A stretch of DNA of 64,000 nt from Lichenostomus cassidix (Eukaryota; Chordata; Aves; Passeriformes; Meliphagidae): positions 2,930,530 through 2,994,529 of the forward strand of contig CM039199.1 of assembly GCA_008360975.2 (NCBI GenBank). The letters run 5' to 3'. Position numbers and translations under genes: made by a program. The notes under the pieces were generated by a model that was not told the DNA's origin, did no database searches, and worked only from the letters and a program-made list of their open reading frames with translations. This document shows positions 58,855 to 64,000 of the stretch, one piece after another; the stretch's first letter is position 1, and each line of letters opens with the position of its first letter.

Positions 58855-61800
58855 TCATTTCTTCCTTTTCCGCCCCCGGGAATGTTCAAGGGGCTCTGAC
58901 TCACTGTCCCCTTCCTGTTCCTCCAGTCCCTGGCACCTGGCAGAGAGCTTCTTGCGTTTCCTGCGTGCATACGTGTGGCCTGGCAGGTGTTTGTGCACCA
59001 TGTCAATCAAACACTGCTCTGTCTTCTCCAAGCAGGACAGTACGTGACTCCCGTTCTGGTTGTAGCGCTCGGCGTTGGAGAACACCTGCTTCATGTCGGA
59101 GAGGAACTCCTGCACGGAGCGGTAACTGCCACAAGAGCACTTGCTCTGCATAGTCTGGAAGTCCATGGGGTTGCTGATGACCTCAAAGTAGTCTTCAGCT
59201 TCCTCTGTGGTCACTGGCTCCCTGCCAAAGGAAGGGTCACAGGGGTAGGAAGGGAATGCCAACCCTGGCACCACTGCAGAGAAGTGGGGTCCCCCCCACC
59301 CCTTCGCCCCCGTGGCACCCCTGACCTGCATCCCCACAGTGGTGCAACAAGCCCAAGCAGTACCTCAACAGTGGTACATGTCAGCCCTATGGCACAGGAA
59401 TGGGAAGGACAGGAGCCCAGGGAGCTGGTTCAGGCAAGGGGAAGGTCTGTACCTTCCCTCAGGCACATCATCTCAGTGCTCCAAAAATCCTGAGGGCAGC
59501 AGAAAGCACCCACCTCCTGCATCTGCCCCTTGCCTGCCACCTCAGAAGGGCACCATGTCTTCAGTACAGCTGAAGACTGAGAACATGGTGAATTCTTCTG
59601 GAGCAGCTTCTTCCCAGATGTAACTTGCTTCTGGAGTCCTACGTCTCCCAGGTGGATCTGGCAGGACTGCATCACAGCCAGCCCACATCCCCACACTGCC
59701 TGCAGCCAGTCCTGCCCACAGAAGAGGAGGCCACTTGCCCTCACCTGAAGGGCCAGCTGAAGCGGTACTTGATCAACTTGCTGAGGATTTCCTCACACTT
59801 CTGCAGCTCGAGGTTCTGGCGACGTGCTGTCCTCTTTGTCTGAAGGACCTGCCCACACAAAGGGTGTTGGTAAGAGGAGGGAACTGCTACAGGCTTTGGG
59901 GTTCAACAAACAACCCTGAGGCCAAAGGAGCTGGTTCTCAGCACAGCCAGGACATTTCTTCCCTGTGAGCATGGCGAGGGGCTGGCACTGGCTCTCCAGA
60001 GGAGCTGTGGGTAACCCATCCCTGAAGTGCTCAAGGCCAGGCTGGACAGGGCTTGGAGCAATCTGGTCTAGTGCACAGGGGCTGGAATGAGATAGATTTA
60101 GTGCTCCTTCCAAGCCAGGCCATTCTGTGATTATGACATGCAGCGGCAGCTTGAGTTCAGGACAGGAGCCCCATCCAGGAGCTTGGTGGGAAGAGCTCAT
60201 GAACTGCCCAGCTCTCCTCTGGGGGCAAGCAGCTTTTTCAAAATTAGTTTGAAGACAATATGGCCACAACAAGCACCTAAAAAATAAATGCCAGCAAATG
60301 GAGAATGTGAATTCCCTCCCCGTGCCTTCTCTGAACTTGTGGCAGGCAGCACCCGAGGCAGAGGGAGAAGCACTTGTGCTGCCGTTCTGCCCTGGCAGAG
60401 CTCACTGTGCCATTCCAAATCCCAGGGAGCAGCTGGTGCCCCAAGCGCTGCTGTCCCTGTGCAGGCTCAGCACAAGGTCAGTCATGTGCCTGGGGACCCA
60501 GCACAGGTCACACCCAGCATGGGGACATCCCCATGGCTCCCAGAGCACAGCTCATGGGGTATCACTGCTGAGAAAACACTGAATGACAGGAAGGCTCCAC
60601 AGCACAGGGCACTCACTATCCTGACCCAGCTCTGGCCTCTTCCCAGGACAAATGATAAATCCTGTCAGTCTTCTTCTCTGAGCCAGTGTGCTGTCAGATA
60701 CTCTGACCCAGCTGTTCCAGCAAGATTTTCCCCACTGGAATATCGCTCTGTGCTGGCTGTGGCTGCCTATGCTGGGCTTGCTTGCCCTTCAGTGTGTAAT
60801 ACAGACCACAGGCCAGCCCCCCAGACCTAGCATGAGCAGCAGTGATGAGCAAGGAGAGCGACAGGACACACCAGCACTGCTAGTGCTGGTCAGGGGACAG
60901 ATGGCAGGTCTGCAAGGCCTTGTGACGTGGCTGTGGGGCTGGAGAATCCTCATGTATCACCCGTGGCGTGTTGCTTCTCAGAGACAGTCGCTGCAGCTCC
61001 CCCCACCCAGCACACACAGACTGCTCCGTGCAGGAGCCTATGGTTTTATTCTTTAAATGTCAAGTGAAACCTAAACCAGCCAAATTATGTCCTGGAAGTT
61101 GGGGAGTGACCATATGGACAACAACTGTCAGAAAACGGCCAAGGCTGGGGAGCAAGGGTCCAGCATTGCTGGCATTCCCTGGCCATCCAGGACCCCCTCA
61201 GTACCCCCACCTCTCAGCAGAGACATATGGATACTATTTAAAACCCTTTAAACAAGCTGCAGGCTGCCTGCTGCTCAAGGGGACAATGTGTGAAAGCGGC
61301 TGGGGAGGGATGCCTGGCATATCTGTGCTCCGTTTGTAGCGGGCCCTTAAGGATATGTCTCCTTTGTTAACCCAGCCCAGCCCGGGCTTCCACTAGAGTA
61401 TTTCTCTGTGAAGGCGAGGGAGGAAGCGTGCCACCTGTTTGGTTTATAACTCACGATGGGAGCAGCCTCCAGGGAGCAATTTGGCTCTTACCAGCTCATC
61501 AATGTCTGCGCCGTTGACAGGTGCCGTGCGCTGCCGGGGTCCCCGTGCAGAGTGCAGTGCCTGCTTCTTCCTCTGGTGCCTTCCCTGCCTCGAGGAGTAC
61601 ATGGAGCCCTGCTTGCCCCGGGCTGCCTTCCTGGGCCTCACTGGAACAGATAAGCCATGGGCTTAGAGGATGGGGTGCATCTAGTAGCACAGACCACCAG
61701 CCGTTTGCCCCTGCACCAGGCTGAGCCTCTCTCACACTGATGAGCCCAGGGACCAGCGGGCCTCGTGTCAGCTGTGCTCTCAAACCCTCTCCAGAGGGAA

Positions 61801-64000
61801 TCTGTGGATCATCACCTCGGGCCCAAAGAGGCCATGGCTGGCAACAGCCTGCTGCTAAAGGGTGCTCACACAGCAGATCCTCAAGCTCCAACAGAGCATC
61901 CAGGGAGCTCCTGGATCATCTGCTGCAGGTCACAGCAAACCCCTCTGCCTGCAGTACCAAGAGACCCCAACACATTGAGGCTTGAGGGAGAGACAGGGAA
62001 GCAATGCAATGACAGATGGTTATCTCAGTGTTGCAACATACCCTCTGAAAGCACTAGGAAAAGAAACCTGGAGTTTCCCCACTTTTCTGCTGCTCCCTTG
62101 CTCCACACTGTTTTGGGGATGGGTGCTTTTCCAAGTGGCCCACAGTGGGATAAGCCAGCTGGCAAACCCCCCCCTGAGAAGGGAACTGTGTGCAGGGGGA
62201 GTGTCGAGTTACCGCAGCCAGGAGCTGCTCCACGTGCTGCAAGTGGGAAACAATGGGATTTTATTCCCCAAGACCGGGGCTGCCGCATTACATCCTACAG
62301 AAAGGCACTTGACTGATTCTGCCTGTCAGAGCTCCACACTGTTGGCAATGCCAGCATGCTGATGCACTCTAAGTTTCACCCATGACTCTCTGTATGAGGA
62401 GAATGTGCTTGCCTTCCCAAGTCAAACCCCTTCCACCTGATCCCAAGTCCTTGAAAAAGCTGTATCCAGCACACTGCATACCTCAACTGCAGTCTTCTGA
62501 TCCAGCCCCATCCCATAAATCATCCTGCTGGGCCCCCCATGTGGAGCGTGCAGCAGGGCTGCAGGACGTCTGCCTGCTGTCACTCTGCTTGTGTGTCAAG
62601 CGTGCAGCACATGCTAAATGTCTGACAATCCAATATTCTAGGTTAGACCCCTCAGGATAAACGCCATGAGGATTAATGTGACTTCTCTATTAAAACAAAA
62701 GTTTTCCACAGTGACCTTTCCATGCTAATGCTCTTCAAAGCCAGGGGTTGCATTTAGCACTTTATTTTTAGTGACTGCAACCCTCTTTTGCTATTGTTTG
62801 GAAAGCTTGGCTCAGCTCCTGCCTTGGCCATGCAACACAGGCTGAACACACTCCAAGTGTGGACATGGATATGCTGCAGGACAACAAGCAGTGTGCATAG
62901 CAGTAGTATCAGTGAACCTCCCTGAAACCAGAATAAAGCAAGGGAATCAAGGCCCAGGCCTGGATGGAAACCCTCAAAAGAACATGGGATAATCCTCTGG
63001 GTCCCAGGCTCTGGATTCCATCTGCCATTAACCTGCAGTTAATGTTATGTCAGTCAAGGACAGTTTGACAGAAAGCAAATGCTGGCACTGTGCCATTCTC
63101 TGACTGAACTTTTCAGCACAGCAAGTTGCCCAATTGACACTGAATCAAATTCCCCTAAAACCAAAGTTTGGGGAACCAAACATATGGTAAAAATGTTTAG
63201 GTGAAGAAGCAGCCACTGAGGAGCCTAGAAAACAGTCTTTTACTCCTCCCAGCTGCCCAGGATGCTCCAGTTACCCCAAGTGGTCTCTGCATGCAACCAA
63301 AGGGTGCTGGTGGTCCAGGCCACACTACACCTGGTGCACTGTGCCTTCCCACTGGAACAGAGAGAGGAAGTGCTAGTCCTCCTATTTCAAATGCCTCCTT
63401 GACAAATCGCTAGAAGTTCTGCATTTAAGGGGTTATGAACTGGTGGGAAGGAGAAAAGCAGGGCAAGTGGGCTATGGTGGGAGCTCCATAAGCATTTAAA
63501 TGGCTTCCAGTGTACAACAAATCCTGTAGGCACAGAGACTGTCAATGCCCAGAACTGCTGGTGCTGCTGCCACCCTCCCACCCCACTGCAGCCTCTGCTG
63601 ATCCATCTCAGCCCTCGGAACAGCGTCATCAATGTCCCCAGGGAGTGGCTGGGCAGTGAGCAGTTTTAATCTTTGCTAGTGCTGACCCCATCACAAAGGG
63701 CCAAGGGTTCAGTCCAGCTCCCCAGGCAACCACAGTACAACCACAGCCCTCCCCTGGGACATCTTCCAGTCTTACACCTGCTCTGCGTGAAGAAAAGCAC
63801 AATTCCCAAAGAGGATCAGTACTTTCAGACACTTAAAAGCAGAGGGTTACTATTTTCTGTTATTTCCCTATGGTCAAAGCCTTACATTTTAGTCCAGCAA
63901 CTTCGTAGTCTTCTTCCTCCTCCTCTTCCTCCTCAGCATCTGGTTCATCAGAAGCTTCCTCACCTTCTTCACCTTCATCTTCCGCAGAATCCTCTGCATA
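58855..64000 (-). CDS. BAZ1B: BAZ1B (WSTF), C-terminal part with bromodomain
   Basis: Chromatin-remodelling subunit (WICH complex with SMARCA5) and H2A.X Tyr142 kinase. Only the last four coding exons are in the window, in coding order: 63886-64000 (continues beyond the edge), 61492-61640, 59745-59848, 58855-59221 (735 nt, 244 codons plus stop). They join in frame at GT/AG sites. The first gives an acidic E/D run ending DYEVAGLK; the second is basic (RPRKAARGKQ) with VNGADIDEL; the third starts VLQTKR and has LELQKCEEIL.KLIKYRFSWPF; the last completes the bromodomain, with REPVTTEEAEDYFEVI, PMDFQTMQ, MKQVFSNAERYN and GSHVLSCL. The protein ends in the basic SRGRKRKK. The bromodomain asparagine that contacts acetyl-lysine falls in the AERYNQNGS region. 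The N-terminal WAC, DDT and PHD parts lie outside the window. Confidence 0.95.
59963..60142 (+). mobile_element. CR1 LINE 3' fragment in a BAZ1B intron
   Basis: CCTGAAGTGCTCAAGGCCAG, GCTGGACAGGGCTTGGAGCA, ATCTGGTCTAGTGCACAGGG, then TTCCAAGCCAGGCCATTCTG and TGATTATGA. It is antisense to BAZ1B, and the block between the TCTAGTG and TCCTTCC landmarks is shortened. Confidence 0.82.
61641..63885 (-). other. BAZ1B intron without recognised features
   Basis: A 2.2 kb intron between the acidic-run exon and the RPRKAARG exon. I see no CR1 fragment, RNA gene or other coding exon within it on either strand. Confidence 0.6.

Overview
This is vertebrate nuclear DNA, almost certainly from a bird. Five multi-exon or single-exon genes have clear vertebrate orthologues, with GT/AG introns. 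The dispersed repeats are chicken-repeat-1 (CR1) LINE 3' ends, the typical avian repeat, and introns are short. I see no bacterial, plasmid, phage or CRISPR features. Gene content and order match the proximal part of the Williams-Beuren syndrome region (human 7q11.23): POM121 (+), NSUN5 (-), FKBP6 (+), FZD9 (+), BAZ1B (-). The assignment to bird rests on CR1 plus compactness; the species cannot be read from the sequence.

Layout. Positions 1-1527 are intergenic: a possible upstream polyadenylation signal at 51, a G-rich stretch, then a C-rich array of GC boxes forming the POM121 promoter. POM121 (13 coding exons, 1139 aa) runs 1528-12049, with a 3' UTR that probably ends near 13.43 kb or 14.34 kb. 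NSUN5 (10 coding exons, 465 aa) lies tail-to-tail with it at 17847-14953. NSUN5 and FKBP6 are head-to-head across 1.29 kb that holds a 9-bp minisatellite and a CpG-rich promoter. FKBP6 (7 coding exons, 355 aa as modelled) spans 19140-26821. A gene-free interval of about 24 kb follows (27.3-51.05 kb), with CR1 fragments, low-complexity tracts and several stretches that look like non-coding regulatory DNA. The single-exon FZD9 (584 aa) is at 51383-53137. The C-terminal 244 codons of BAZ1B, on the minus strand, occupy the right end (58855-64000), and the gene continues past the window.

These genes share a locus, not a pathway. POM121 is a nuclear-pore membrane protein, NSUN5 a 28S rRNA cytosine-5 methyltransferase, FKBP6 a germ-line HSP90 co-chaperone of the piRNA pathway, FZD9 a Wnt receptor, and BAZ1B a chromatin-remodelling subunit (WSTF). 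TRIM50, which lies between NSUN5 and FKBP6 in human, is not present here.

I did not find a previously undescribed protein system. The most interesting material is non-coding: the NSUN5-side minisatellite, the POM121 promoter array, the GT tract and CpG-bearing block upstream of FZD9, and a G4-capable tract. Within coding sequence, a heptapeptide minisatellite in POM121 stands out. Exon boundaries were derived by hand from splice consensus, reading-frame continuity and remembered similarity to the human proteins.
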